Positions 36,316 to 45,199 of a stretch of 64,000 nucleotides of DNA are shown piece after piece. Both the position numbers and the translations under genes were made by a program. This DNA comes from Sphingomonas gei (GTDB lineage Bacteria > Pseudomonadota > Alphaproteobacteria > Sphingomonadales > Sphingomonadaceae), in NCBI RefSeq assembly GCF_004792685.1, contig NZ_SRXT01000009.1, forward strand, positions 62,001 to 126,000, given 5' to 3'. Every line of letters begins with the position of its first letter. Position 1 is the stretch's first letter. A model generated the notes under the pieces. The model had not been told where the DNA came from, ran no database searches, and was given only the letters and a program-made list of their open reading frames with translations.

Positions 36316-36729
36316 ATGCGCCTGGATGACGCTGCCTTTCCGATCGTTCGGATGCACTATGATGTGGCGGGCGATGGAGACAGCCTCGCGCTGTTCGACG
36401 CGTTGCTTGCCCGGGAGCAACCGTTTGTCGTTCTGGCGCTGAGTGCGGACCCCGACCACATGCAGACCGGCGAAGAACGTTGGCAGCTCTCGCGCTGGAT
36501 GAAGCGCAACCGCGAGCCGCTCAACCGTCTCGTCAGGGCGATGGTCTATGTCGAGCCGCAGCCGGCGCGCCGGTTCATCGCCAAAGCGTCCGCGCCGGTC
36601 TTCCGCACGGTGTGGGGCTACCCGCTGTTCGTCGCGGACTCCGAGGCGGACGCCTTGCCCACGGCCGAGCGCCTGCTTGCGGGATATCCGCTGCGCGCCG
36701 GCGATCCCAGTCAGACGGAAGACCAGTGA
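36316..36729 (+). CDS. Conserved hypothetical protein paired with monooxygenase
   Basis: A 137-residue soluble protein from an ATG preceded by GGAGG. I do not recognise the family. It has a beta/alpha character, with FVVLALSADPDHM, then a basic helical segment (RWMKRNREPLNRLVRAM) and VWGYPLFVADSEADA. The start of the FAD monooxygenase overlaps its stop (TGATG), so the two are co-translated and probably functionally linked. Confidence 0.7.
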   Translation: MRLDDAAFPIVRMHYDVAGDGDSLALFDALLAREQPFVVLALSADPDHMQTGEERWQLSRWMKRNREPLNRLVRAMVYVEPQPARRFIAKASAPVFRTVWGYPLFVADSEADALPTAERLLAGYPLRAGDPSQTEDQ

Positions 36730-37934
36730 TGACGACAGCCGATATGAAGGTACTTGTGTCCGGCGCGAGCGTTTCCGGCTTGAGCGTCGCCTATTGGCTG
36801 TCCCACTATGGCTTCAAGGTCACCGTCGTCGAGCGCGCACCCGACCTGCGCCCGGGCGGCCAGGCCCTCGACGTGCGCGGTGCGGCTGCCGTCGAGGTCG
36901 CGCAGCGGATGGGGATTCTGGCCACGATCCGCGAGCGCAGCACCAAGCTTGCCGGCATGTCGATGGTCGACGCCGCAGGGAAAGAGACCTTTCGGAGCGA
37001 GGAGCGGTCCCTGACCGGCGGCAAATTCAACAGCCCCAATGTCGAGATCCTGCGCGATCATCTCGTCCAAGTGCTGTTCGAGGCCGTAGGAGATCGCATC
37101 GACTTCATCTTCGGCGACTCGATCGAGACGCTGAAACAGGATGACACCGGCGTCGACGTCACCCTGGCCAACGACCTCGCCACCGCGTCTCCGCGCCGCT
37201 TCGACCTCGTGATCGGAGCCGACGGAATGCGCTCGAATGTGCGGCGGCTGGTGTTCGGTCCCGACGAACAATTCGCCCACTATCTGGGCTCCTACATCGC
37301 CGTCTTCTCGATCCCGAACTTCCTCGGCCTCGATCATTGGCAGGTGTTCTGCCAGAACGGCGATCGCGGGGGCGGCCTTCTCGTGTTGGACAAGGACCAG
37401 CCGGCGAGAACCTATGCTGGTTTCGGCGCCCCGGAGCCGCTGACCTACGACTATCGCGACATCGCCGCTCAAAAGCGGCTGCTGGCCGACCGGCTCGCCG
37501 ACGCTGGCTGGGAGTTCCCCCGCATCCTGGCCTTCATGGAGGACACGCCGGACTTCTATTTCGACGCGATCAACCAGATCCGCATGGACGAATGGTCGAA
37601 CGGGCGGGTCGTGCTCCTTGGGGACGCGGGGTACTGCGTCTCGCTGGCCACGGGTCAGGGCACGTCCGTTGCGATGATCGGCGCCTATGTCCTGGCCGGC
37701 GAGCTTGCGACACACCGGCATGAGCCCCTGGTTGGCCTGAAACGCTACGAACAGGCGCTACGGGATTATGTGCTCGCCAATCAGGCGCTGGCCAGCGACA
37801 TGAGCCTGCCCGACGCGCCCTCGGGCGATGCGGCGGGCGGTGACGCCGTCATCGATCCTGACAGCGTGCCGGACTATAACGAGCGGGCCATCCCCTTCGA
37901 TCTCAAAAGTTACGAGACCCTGCTAAGGTCATAG
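36729..37934 (+). CDS. FAD-dependent monooxygenase (PHBH/TetX-like)
   Basis: A 401-residue flavoprotein hydroxylase. It shows VLVSGASVSGLSVAYWLSHYG (in place of the canonical GxGxxG, the second glycine is Ser) and the second FAD motif LLGDAGYCVSLATGQGTSVAMIGAYVLAGE. DGM near residue 170 is the family's DG motif. It is a paralogue of the divergent monooxygenase at 34568-35764. It overlaps the upstream hypothetical gene and converges on the AraC gene, which overlaps its 3' end by six bases. Confidence 0.88.
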   Translation: MTTADMKVLVSGASVSGLSVAYWLSHYGFKVTVVERAPDLRPGGQALDVRGAAAVEVAQRMGILATIRERSTKLAGMSMVDAAGKETFRSEERSLTGGKFNSPNVEILRDHLVQVLFEAVGDRIDFIFGDSIETLKQDDTGVDVTLANDLATASPRRFDLVIGADGMRSNVRRLVFGPDEQFAHYLGSYIAVFSIPNFLGLDHWQVFCQNGDRGGGLLVLDKDQPARTYAGFGAPEPLTYDYRDIAAQKRLLADRLADAGWEFPRILAFMEDTPDFYFDAINQIRMDEWSNGRVVLLGDAGYCVSLATGQGTSVAMIGAYVLAGELATHRHEPLVGLKRYEQALRDYVLANQALASDMSLPDAPSGDAAGGDAVIDPDSVPDYNERAIPFDLKSYETLLRS

Positions 37935-38768
37935 CGATCGGGTCTCGTTTGCCCTCGCGACGTCGGCCCTTGCCGCATTTTGGACCTGCCGGGCGGCAAG
38001 ATATTTGCCGGGCGGCTCGCCGAGCACCTTCTTAAACATGGTGATGAACGCGCTGGCGCTTTCATAGCCGAGGTCGAAAGCCACCATCTGAACCGCCTCG
38101 CCTCGTGCGAGGCGCTCCAGCGCGACCATGATATGGAATTGCTGGCGCCACCGCCCGAAGCTCATGCCGATCTCCCGGTGGATCAGGCGAAAGAGGGTGC
38201 GCTCGCTCATCGCTACCCGGCGCGCCCATTCACCGATGGTGGCCCGGTCGGAAGGGTCTGCAGTGAGCGCGTCGGCGATCCTTCGCAGACGCGGGTCGCC
38301 CGGCAGCGGCAGATGGAGACGCTCGACCGGCGCGGCGGCCAGTTCGTCGAGCATTGTCTGGGTGAGACGCCCTTGGGCCCCGTCGCGGTCGTAAAGCGGC
38401 GGCAGTTTGGCGACGCCGATGATGAGCTCGCGCAGCAGCGGCGCGATCGCCACCGTGCAGCACTCCTTCGGCATGGCAGGCGCGGCGTCCGGTTCGACGA
38501 ACAGGATGTAGATCGCGACCTCGCCGACGCCCCGCACGCTATGCTCCATCCCTCCCGGGATCCACAGGGCGCATTGCGGCGGCACCATCCAGAGGCCTTT
38601 AGCAACTTCGCAGGTCACCAGCCCCCGCAGCGCCATGATCAGCTGCGCCTTGCGATGCTCATGCTGCGGTTGCTCGAATCCATCGGTCACAAGCTCACCA
38701 CCGATCGCGAAGACCGGCCGGGGTACTTCTTGAGGATCGAAGGCATCCTCCGCATCGATCTCCGACAT
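37929..38768 (-). CDS. AraC family transcriptional regulator
   Basis: A 279-residue regulator. An N-terminal cupin sensor (HEHRKAQLIMALRGLVTCEV, WIPGGMEHSV) is followed by two HTH motifs (ARRVAMSERTLFRLIHREIGMSFGRWRQQ and AFDLGYESASAFITMFKKVLGEPPGKYL). The ATG at 38768 follows GGAGG; a longer frame to 38930 overlaps tonB and is rejected. The downstream end overlaps the monooxygenase by six bases on the opposite strand. Its target is unknown; a promoter of the monooxygenase pair is one candidate. Confidence 0.88.
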   Translation of the reverse strand: MSEIDAEDAFDPQEVPRPVFAIGGELVTDGFEQPQHEHRKAQLIMALRGLVTCEVAKGLWMVPPQCALWIPGGMEHSVRGVGEVAIYILFVEPDAAPAMPKECCTVAIAPLLRELIIGVAKLPPLYDRDGAQGRLTQTMLDELAAAPVERLHLPLPGDPRLRRIADALTADPSDRATIGEWARRVAMSERTLFRLIHREIGMSFGRWRQQFHIMVALERLARGEAVQMVAFDLGYESASAFITMFKKVLGEPPGKYLAARQVQNAARADVARANETRSL

Positions 38769-38926
38769 GCCCGCCTCCGTTCCCCTGCCATGCTGCGCCT
38801 GCGCACTCTTGTCGTGGAGCGCGACAAATTGCGAACCATTCTTAACTGGATGGCGGGATAGAGCAATAAGTTGGCGGGAACGAGCAGTTCCGCCACCGAG
38901 TGGCTCGCGCTCGCGCTCTACCGGCG

Positions 38927-39730
38927 TCACCGACCCGCCAGCAGAAAGAACTCGATTGGAACGAGGAGCTCAATCTGATCGGGGCGATTGGGCGGAATGG
39001 CCGGGAGGGGGTCGGCGCGTGCGAGGGTCGCCAGCGCCTCCGCGTCGAGGATCCTGCTCCCCGAGCTTCGTGCGATCGACGAGGTCGACACGTGGCCCTG
39101 GCGGTCGAGCCGGAAGCGGATTGTCGCCACGCCCTGATCGCGCCGGCTGAGCGCCGCTGGTGGGAAGCGCTTGAACCGCTCGAGCCGTGCCAGGACGCGG
39201 CCCTCCCAGCTGTCCTGAGCGTTTCCGGCCGAGTCGGAGAAGGGCGCGGAGATGGCGGGCGCCGCGGGCGTCGCTTGCAGCGCGGGCGGCGAAACCGATG
39301 CCGGTGGTGTTTCATCCGGTGTGGCGACGATCGGGCTGACCATGTTCGGGACGATCGGTCGGACGATCGGAGTGACCAGCGCCGGGCGCGGCGGTGTCGG
39401 CACGATCTTGGCCTTCTCGTGGTGCTTCTTGACCTCGGCGGGCGGGCGAGCGAGCGGCAAGAGCGTCACGACCAGGGGTTCCGGAGGCGGCGCGACGAAG
39501 ACGCCCGGCGAGCGATACAACATGATGCCGATCAGGGCCGCCCCGTGCAGAGCGACGGTGATGGCGAAGGCGAACAGCCTGGTGCGGAGCGTCGACCTCT
39601 GAGCATAGCCGGCGGACGGGAATGGCAGGACGTAAGGCGCGGGCGGCTGCGCAGCCGCCTCGGCATGCCCCGAGGCCGTGGCGTCGGCGAACGACGCAAC
39701 CTGATCGGGCAAAGCCACGTCTAGGCTCAT
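38927..39730 (-). CDS. tonB: Energy transducer TonB (siderophore locus)
   Basis: A 267-residue protein with one membrane helix near residues 50-72 (LFAFAITVALHGAALIGIMLY), a Pro-rich spacer and the TonB C-terminal domain (LERFKRFPPAALSRRDQGVATIRFRLDRQGHVSTSSIARSSGSRILD, residues ~183-230). Its start overlaps the hydroxylase stop by four bases, placing it last in the Sel1-receptor-hydroxylase-TonB operon. It would energise the catecholate-type receptor encoded upstream. Confidence 0.88.
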   Translation of the reverse strand: MSLDVALPDQVASFADATASGHAEAAAQPPAPYVLPFPSAGYAQRSTLRTRLFAFAITVALHGAALIGIMLYRSPGVFVAPPPEPLVVTLLPLARPPAEVKKHHEKAKIVPTPPRPALVTPIVRPIVPNMVSPIVATPDETPPASVSPPALQATPAAPAISAPFSDSAGNAQDSWEGRVLARLERFKRFPPAALSRRDQGVATIRFRLDRQGHVSTSSIARSSGSRILDAEALATLARADPLPAIPPNRPDQIELLVPIEFFLLAGR

Positions 39731-40410
39731 AGCTCGGCCGCGCGGCGAAGCAGGTTATGGTAGACGCCGGTAAGGCTCAGCGTGCCGTGGGTGTCGTGAC
39801 CAAGCTGCTGGCGGACCTCGATGATCGCCATGTCGAGATCGTAGAGAAGCGTGCGCAGGCCGTCGTCCTTGAGCATCGACTGGGTCCAGAAGAAGGCCGA
39901 CCAGCGCGAACCGCGCGTGACCTCGGTGACGCTATGCAGGCTTGCGGCCGGATAGAGCACCATCGACCCGGCCTTGAGCTTGACGCTGGTGGCGCCGAAG
40001 CTGTGCTCGATGACGAGCTCTCCGCCGTCATAATCTTCGGGGTCGGTGAGGAAGAGCGTGCAGGAGACATCCGCGCGCATGCGTGGTCCGGCCCAAGGCA
40101 TGGCGCGGATAGCGCCATCGACATGGGCGTCGAACTTCATGCCGGCGTCGTAGCGGTTGAACAGCGGCGGCAGCACCCGGAAGGGCAGTGCCGCACTGGT
40201 GAAGAGCGGGTTGCGCCCCAGCGCCTTGAGCACGATGTCCCCCGCATCCCGCGCGGCTTGCCCTTCCTGCGGGAGCTGGAGATTGTGCTTGGCGCGGGCG
40301 GCCAGCTCGCCCGCCGTGACCCGGCCATCGACGAAGTCCGCCGCTTCGATGATGCGGCGGACTTCTTCGAGTTGGGGAGCGGACAGCACGTCGGGAATTT
40401 CGACGAGCAT
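39727..40410 (-). CDS. PKHD-type Fe(II)/2-oxoglutarate hydroxylase (PiuC-like)
   Basis: A 227-residue dioxygenase of the PKHD family. The iron ligands are visible as His96-x-Asp98 (FDAHVDGA) and His159 (ASLHSVTEV), with Arg168 positioned for 2-oxoglutarate. Relatives (PiuC in Pseudomonas, YbiX in E. coli) lie beside catecholate siderophore receptors; their substrate is not firmly established. It starts four bases after the receptor stop and overlaps tonB. Confidence 0.92.
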   Translation of the reverse strand: MLVEIPDVLSAPQLEEVRRIIEAADFVDGRVTAGELAARAKHNLQLPQEGQAARDAGDIVLKALGRNPLFTSAALPFRVLPPLFNRYDAGMKFDAHVDGAIRAMPWAGPRMRADVSCTLFLTDPEDYDGGELVIEHSFGATSVKLKAGSMVLYPAASLHSVTEVTRGSRWSAFFWTQSMLKDDGLRTLLYDLDMAIIEVRQQLGHDTHGTLSLTGVYHNLLRRAAEL

Positions 40411-40414
40411 GGGA

Positions 40415-42727
40415 TCAGAACTTCACGCTGACCGAGCCCGTGAACGTCCGGCCGGGCGCGACCTCGGCGCGGAAAAAAAAGGCTGACGAGTAGCTGACCT
40501 TGTCGGTGAGGTTCGTCACGTTCAGCGCGACGCGAAAGCGTTCATCCTCCCAAGAGATCAGGCCGTCCAGCGTGGTGGCGGCGGGGATCAGATAGGTCTG
40601 GCCGGAATCGGCGAAGTAGCGGCTGCGGTAATTGAGGCCGCCTCCCACCAGCAGCTTGCCCGGCATACCCGAGACCAGGGTCGCTACGTCGTAGGTGGTC
40701 CAAAGCGCGGCGTTGTGCTTGGAGACGTAGGCGACCTCGTTGCCGGTCGAGTCGGTCGGGTTGAAATTGCCGATCGGCGGACCGGCGAGGATCTTGCTGT
40801 CCTGATAGCTGTAGGACGCCTGGACGTCCCAAGCCGGGGTGATCTTGCCGGTGATGCCGAGCTCGAGGCCTTGCACGCGGTCCTTCTCCCCCGATGGCAC
40901 CGAGCCTCCGGTGAGCGGATCGCCATAGCTGCCGCGATCCTTGATGGTGCGGAACACCGCCGCGGTCAGGCCGAGCTGGTCGTGCAGGAGGGTCCACTTC
41001 CCGCCGGCCTCGAGCGTGTAGTTCTTGTCGGGCGAGAGATTGGGTGTAGCCACGCCCTGGTAGCTGATGTTCTGGCCCGCGGGCGTGAACGACCGGGCAT
41101 AGCTGACGTAATAGTTCTGGCCGGGCGTCGGCTCCCACATGATCGAGGCCTTGGGGCTCAGAAAATGGGTCTTGGCTTCGGACCAGGGTCCCTCGACGCC
41201 CGTCACGGTGTTGTAGCTCTGCGTCTTGGCGTTGTAGCTGTCCCAGCGCAGACCGCCAATGACCGAGAGGGTGTCGGTCAGCCACAGATGGTCGCTTGCG
41301 AACAAGCCGAGATTCCAGGCGCGAGCCCGCGTGACGCCCGGCGTAGCGCTGATCGTGAAGCCGGCGGGATTGGCGAAATTGGGATTGAGCAAGGTGCCGC
41401 CGGTCCGGCTCCTCGACCCGGTCAGGCTGCCGAAGATATTGCGCTGATAATAGACGTCGGCGCCGGCAACCAACTCATGCTTCAGGCCGCCCGTGTCGAA
41501 GCGCGCGATCGCGGTGGTGACATTCTGGCCCCCGCTGCTCTTCTGCACGTCTCCGACCACCGGCCAGACCGTATAAGCGGCGTTGGGGTTGCCCGCGAGA
41601 ACGTCGCGCGAGCAGGTGCCGAAGTTGACGAAACCCCCGGGGCCGGTGCCGCAGATGGTGGGCGTGAACGCCATCCAGCGGGTGTAGCGAGCGTAGCGGG
41701 TGTCGTTGGAAAGGGTAAGCCAATCGCCGAACTGACCGCGATAACGCGCGGTCACCATGTCGACATTGGTGAGATCGCGGTCGGTCTCCTTGCCGAGATT
41801 GATCGAGCGCGACACGCCATATTCGGTCACCGGCAGCGTCGGGCCGCTATAGCCTGGCGGCGGTAGCAGGATCGGCACGCCCATGTCCGGACGCCGGTCG
41901 CCATGCTGGTGCATGTAGTTGAGCGTGAACGTCTGGTCGGTGCCGAGGCCGAAGCCGGCCGAGGCAAGCACGCCCCACCGCTTCGAATAAACGTTGTCGC
42001 GATCGACGATGTCCTGATCGTGCCACATACCGACGAGGCGCAATGCGGTCGTCTCGCCGATCTGCTTGTTGACGTCAGCGACAACGCGCTTTTGAGGGCC
42101 GCTGCCGAGCGTGCCGAGCAGGCTGTAGCTGTCGACGAGATGCGCGGTCTTGCTGACCTGATTGATGACACCGCCTGTGGCGCCGTTGCCAAAGCTCTCG
42201 GACGAGGACCCCTTGAAGACCTGCACGCCTTCGACGGCGAAATTGTCGCGGACGTAGGCCCCGAAGTCGCGCAATCCGTCGACGGTAAGATCTCCCTTGG
42301 CGTCGAAACCGCGGATGCGGAAGGCGTCGCCGTTCATGCCGCCATTGCCTTCGCCGGTGGCGACGGTGACGCCGGGCACATATTTCAACACCTGGTCGAT
42401 CGTCGTCGCCTGCTGCTGCTGGATAATGGCCTGCGGAATCACGGTGACGGTCTGCGGCGTGTGCTGGAGATCGTCGGGCAGGCGGTCGAGCTGGGTTCCG
42501 TGGCGCAAGGCGTTGGGGCCGGTGTCGCGCTCCTCGTCGGCGCCGACCCTGACGGGACCCAGCTGGACGGGCTTGTCGGCCGGCGGCGGTGGCGGCGTTT
42601 CCTGCGCCGCCGCCTTGCCCGCGCTGAACAGCATCATCCCGGTGGCGAGGCTCGCTGAAAGTGCCGAGCTTGCCATCACCGGGCGCAGCGTGGTGACCGA
42701 AGGTCGTGTCTGGACGGATGTGGTCAT
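40415..42727 (-). CDS. TonB-dependent siderophore receptor (Fiu/PiuA-like)
   Basis: A 770-residue outer-membrane receptor. A long signal peptide ends near KAAAQ (about residue 42). The plug has TPQTVTVIPQAIIQQQQATTIDQVLKYVPGVT and the FRIRGFD segment, typical of catecholate/iron receptors of the Fiu-PiuA branch, then VQVFKGSSSESFGNGATGGVIN. The barrel ends in a terminal Phe (GSVSVKF). It lies seven bases after the Sel1 gene and four before the hydroxylase. Neighbours and subfamily suggest monomeric catechol-iron uptake. Confidence 0.92.
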   Translation of the reverse strand: MTTSVQTRPSVTTLRPVMASSALSASLATGMMLFSAGKAAAQETPPPPPADKPVQLGPVRVGADEERDTGPNALRHGTQLDRLPDDLQHTPQTVTVIPQAIIQQQQATTIDQVLKYVPGVTVATGEGNGGMNGDAFRIRGFDAKGDLTVDGLRDFGAYVRDNFAVEGVQVFKGSSSESFGNGATGGVINQVSKTAHLVDSYSLLGTLGSGPQKRVVADVNKQIGETTALRLVGMWHDQDIVDRDNVYSKRWGVLASAGFGLGTDQTFTLNYMHQHGDRRPDMGVPILLPPPGYSGPTLPVTEYGVSRSINLGKETDRDLTNVDMVTARYRGQFGDWLTLSNDTRYARYTRWMAFTPTICGTGPGGFVNFGTCSRDVLAGNPNAAYTVWPVVGDVQKSSGGQNVTTAIARFDTGGLKHELVAGADVYYQRNIFGSLTGSRSRTGGTLLNPNFANPAGFTISATPGVTRARAWNLGLFASDHLWLTDTLSVIGGLRWDSYNAKTQSYNTVTGVEGPWSEAKTHFLSPKASIMWEPTPGQNYYVSYARSFTPAGQNISYQGVATPNLSPDKNYTLEAGGKWTLLHDQLGLTAAVFRTIKDRGSYGDPLTGGSVPSGEKDRVQGLELGITGKITPAWDVQASYSYQDSKILAGPPIGNFNPTDSTGNEVAYVSKHNAALWTTYDVATLVSGMPGKLLVGGGLNYRSRYFADSGQTYLIPAATTLDGLISWEDERFRVALNVTNLTDKVSYSSAFFFRAEVAPGRTFTGSVSVKF

Positions 42728-42734
42728 CTGTGTG

Positions 42735-43742
42735 TCACCTCAAGGGTTGGAGATTGGCGGGGACCGGCGCGCGCTTGGCCCCGGCAAACGTGAAGCGATG
42801 GAGTAGGCGGCGCGCGACCAGGCGCAGCGCCGTGGCGCGACGGCTGCACCGGATCGCGTCGGCATGGCCTTGGTCGGCGGCCCGCCGATGCCACAGGCGC
42901 GCCTCGCGCGGTCGGGGCGGACCTGCGAGCCCCGCTTCGAGCGCGAGCGCATAGCGATACTGGTCATCGGCTTCCCCGGCCGCCGCCGCGCGTGCGAGCG
43001 CATCGAGGCCGAGCCCGCGCAAGTCAGGGTCCGGCCGTTCAAGCAGCAGCGGGGCGGCCCGGCGGCGGAACCCCGCATCGCTGCGGGCTATGGCGTCGGC
43101 GACCAGTGCGAGCGCGGAATCGCGATCACCTGCCGCCAGCAGCAAGGTGGCAAGGTTGAATTTCGCCCAATGATCGCCGCGCTCGGCGGCGAGACGGTAG
43201 AGACTTGCCGCTTGAGCCGGGTCGGCGGGAACGACCCAGCCTTCCTCCAGGAAGCGCGCCAGCGAATTGATGGCCTTGAGATTGCCCTGTTCGGCAGCCT
43301 GCCGGAACAGCTCGTAAGCCCGCGGGCGATCGGCGGGATCGCCGAGGCGCATCAGGATCTGGGCGAGATTGACCTTGGCCCAGACATGGCCGCGCCCGAT
43401 CGCTTGCTCGAAATGGCCGGCCGCAACGACATAGTCCTGAGGCACGCCCCAGCCCCGTTCATGGCAGCGTCCGACCATGTTGCGCGCCTCGGCGTTTCCC
43501 TGTTCGGCGGCGCGTTCGAACCACGTCAACGCTGCGGGGAGGTCGCGCGCGACACCGCGTCCATCGAGCAGGAGCTGGCCGAGAATGAGCTGGGCAGCGT
43601 CGGAGCCGCGCTGCGCCGCATCGCGGATCGCACTGCCGGCTTCGCGCGGATTGCCCGCGAGGCGCGATTCTAAGCGCTCGTCGTCGAGGGAGAACCGCTT
43701 GAGACAGACAACGAGCGACGGCCTGGCAGTCTCCATCGTCAT
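42735..43742 (-). CDS. Sel1-repeat (TPR-like) protein of the siderophore operon
   Basis: A protein of about 335 residues made mainly of Sel1-like repeats (AAQLILGQLLLDGRGVARDLPAALTWFERAAEQGNAEARN, then AKVNLAQILMRLG..., AINSLARFLEEGW..., AKFNLATLLLAAG..., each ~36 residues). No signal peptide is obvious. The start is uncertain: ATGs at 43742 and 43736 and a GTG at 43793 are possible and none has a clear ribosome site. It is first in the minus-strand operon with the Fiu-like receptor. A Sel1-repeat gene next to a PiuA/PiuC pair is also known in Pseudomonas. It probably acts as a protein-interaction scaffold. Confidence 0.82.
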   Translation of the reverse strand: MTMETARPSLVVCLKRFSLDDERLESRLAGNPREAGSAIRDAAQRGSDAAQLILGQLLLDGRGVARDLPAALTWFERAAEQGNAEARNMVGRCHERGWGVPQDYVVAAGHFEQAIGRGHVWAKVNLAQILMRLGDPADRPRAYELFRQAAEQGNLKAINSLARFLEEGWVVPADPAQAASLYRLAAERGDHWAKFNLATLLLAAGDRDSALALVADAIARSDAGFRRRAAPLLLERPDPDLRGLGLDALARAAAAGEADDQYRYALALEAGLAGPPRPREARLWHRRAADQGHADAIRCSRRATALRLVARRLLHRFTFAGAKRAPVPANLQPLR

Positions 43743-43858
43743 CGGACCGAACAGCGCGCATGCGGTTGCGCGTTCGAAAGAGCGGGTGCGCACGATGAGT
43801 GCTCATGAAACTGGAAAAAGATCGCAGTGCCCCCCGTTGACAGCGGGCACTAATTGAT

Positions 43859-43871
43859 AATGCCTCGCATT
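43859..43871. promoter_or_regulatory. Possible iron-responsive operator before the siderophore operon
   Basis: AATGC-CTC-GCATT is a short inverted repeat about 120 bases before the Sel1 gene start, within TTGATAATGCCTCGCATTC. It shares TCGCATT with the site before the heme receptor. It would suit Fur-type control of a siderophore operon but is below a firm match. Confidence 0.35.
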
Positions 43872-44006
43872 CGCTTTGGTGTAGCTGTGGACGCTGTCAT
43901 CCGATAAGGCGATCCCGCCATCCAATGACCCAAAGCCGCCAAAAAGCGCATGGGAGGCGGCGAGCCGTCCCAGTAGGACGCCGCTGGCACGGCGCGGCGC
44001 GAGAGA

Positions 44007-44741
44007 TCAGTCGAGGCCGGCTTTGCCCGGCGCCCAATAGGCCTTCGTCATCAGGCGCGTTGCCGGGACATCCAGGCCCTTCAACGCCTGGCGCACGCGC
44101 TGCAGCGATGTCGACCTGCCGGTCAGCACGAACGTGGCGTTCGAGCGGGCAAGACCTGGCAGCAGGGCCTCCATCTCCTGGAGATGGCTGTCGTCGTCAC
44201 GCCTTGCCAGCGGCCGCCACGCAGCCAGATCGAGGTGGGCGAGCGCGCGTTCGCTGGTTTCGACGGATTTGACTTCAAATGCCACCCTGACAGCGCCAGC
44301 GTAGGGCAGCCGGCTCATCGCCAGAGCGAGTCCGAACGAGGTCTCATCGCCAAACAGCAGGACCGGACCCGATAGGCGGCTGACATCAAGCGAGGCGCGC
44401 GGACCGAAGACATCGCATTCGTCGCCCGCCTTGAGGGTCCGCACCCAGTCGCTGCCGGGACCGACGCCATGCGCATAGGCAAGAAAGCGGGTTCTGCCCG
44501 CAGCTGCGTCCCACTCGACCGGCGTGTAGGTTCGCGATGCGAAAGCCCAGCCGAGCATGATCTGGATTTTGTGACCCGGCGTCCAGGCCACGCCTCTGAA
44601 CGCCGCGCTCTCCAGGGTGATCCAGTAGAAGCTCTCGGCGATCGGCTCGACGCTCTCGACCGTCGCATGCTTCATGAACATCCGGGTCAGCGCTTTGGTC
44701 AGTCTCCCGGGCTGACGCGGGGCGGACGTCGTGATCACCAT
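44007..44741 (-). CDS. Siderophore-interacting protein (FAD-binding 9 / SIP family)
   Basis: A 244-residue flavoreductase-like protein. FASRTYTPVEWD is the FAD-binding RxYTP motif; HGVGPGSDWVRTLKAGDECDVFGPRASLDV continues the FAD domain, and the SIP domain (LLFGDETSFGLALAMSRLP, residues ~135-153; VLTGRSTSLQRVRQAL) binds NAD(P)H. Such proteins reduce ferric siderophores in the cytoplasm to release iron. The ATG at 44741 overlaps the stop of the upstream unknown gene (ATGGTGA), so translation is coupled. The open frame extends far upstream but only in shadow of that gene. Confidence 0.9.
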   Translation of the reverse strand: MVITTSAPRQPGRLTKALTRMFMKHATVESVEPIAESFYWITLESAAFRGVAWTPGHKIQIMLGWAFASRTYTPVEWDAAAGRTRFLAYAHGVGPGSDWVRTLKAGDECDVFGPRASLDVSRLSGPVLLFGDETSFGLALAMSRLPYAGAVRVAFEVKSVETSERALAHLDLAAWRPLARRDDDSHLQEMEALLPGLARSNATFVLTGRSTSLQRVRQALKGLDVPATRLMTKAYWAPGKAGLD

Positions 44742-45199
44742 CCGAAGGATCCTTGCACAGGCGGCAGCTCGCGCGCGAGATCGCCCGCGCTCGAGATGGT
44801 ACGGTGGTAGATCAGCAAGCCGGCGTCGCCGAGCGCTTTGGCGGCATCGCCAAGCAGCCGGTCGAGCGCCGGCTCGACAGATAATGGCCAGAGCACACCG
44901 GCGCGAAACGGCTGCGGGTTGACCCGCTGCCGGCGGGCAAGTTCGCCGAGCAGGATGACTTCGCCTTCGGAGACGAACGGCGATGAGATCTCGTGGAGCC
45001 GAAGCCCGGGCACCGCCGCCGGCAGGAGCGTGATCGCGGCGGTGAGCGACGAGGTTCCACCGTCGCTCACGCCCGTGCGCGCCAGCATCGCCCGTCCTTC
45101 CGCGACCTCCGGAGGACGCCCGGCGATATGGCGCGCCGCCGCGATGATGAGGCGCTCTCCGACGTGTCGAGACCTGAGCGACATGATCTTCGCAAACAT
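44735..45199 (-). CDS. Unknown protein coupled to the siderophore-interacting protein
   Basis: A soluble protein of about 154 residues from the ATG at 45199, with GGAG eight bases upstream. I do not recognise the family. The C-terminal half reads LLGELARRQRVNPQPFRAGVLWPLSV and ends VQGSFGW. It lies directly upstream of, and overlaps, the siderophore-interacting protein gene. A role in ferric-siderophore processing is a guess from position. Confidence 0.6.
   Translation of the reverse strand: MFAKIMSLRSRHVGERLIIAAARHIAGRPPEVAEGRAMLARTGVSDGGTSSLTAAITLLPAAVPGLRLHEISSPFVSEGEVILLGELARRQRVNPQPFRAGVLWPLSVEPALDRLLGDAAKALGDAGLLIYHRTISSAGDLARELPPVQGSFGW

Noticed and set aside
36711..37721. Minus-strand frame of about 336 codons opposite the FAD monooxygenase
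   Set aside because: Shadow of a well-supported gene; no domain or ribosome site.
40715..41866. Long plus-strand frame opposite the siderophore receptor
   Set aside because: It is antisense to a clear receptor gene, has no family match and reflects high-GC codon usage.
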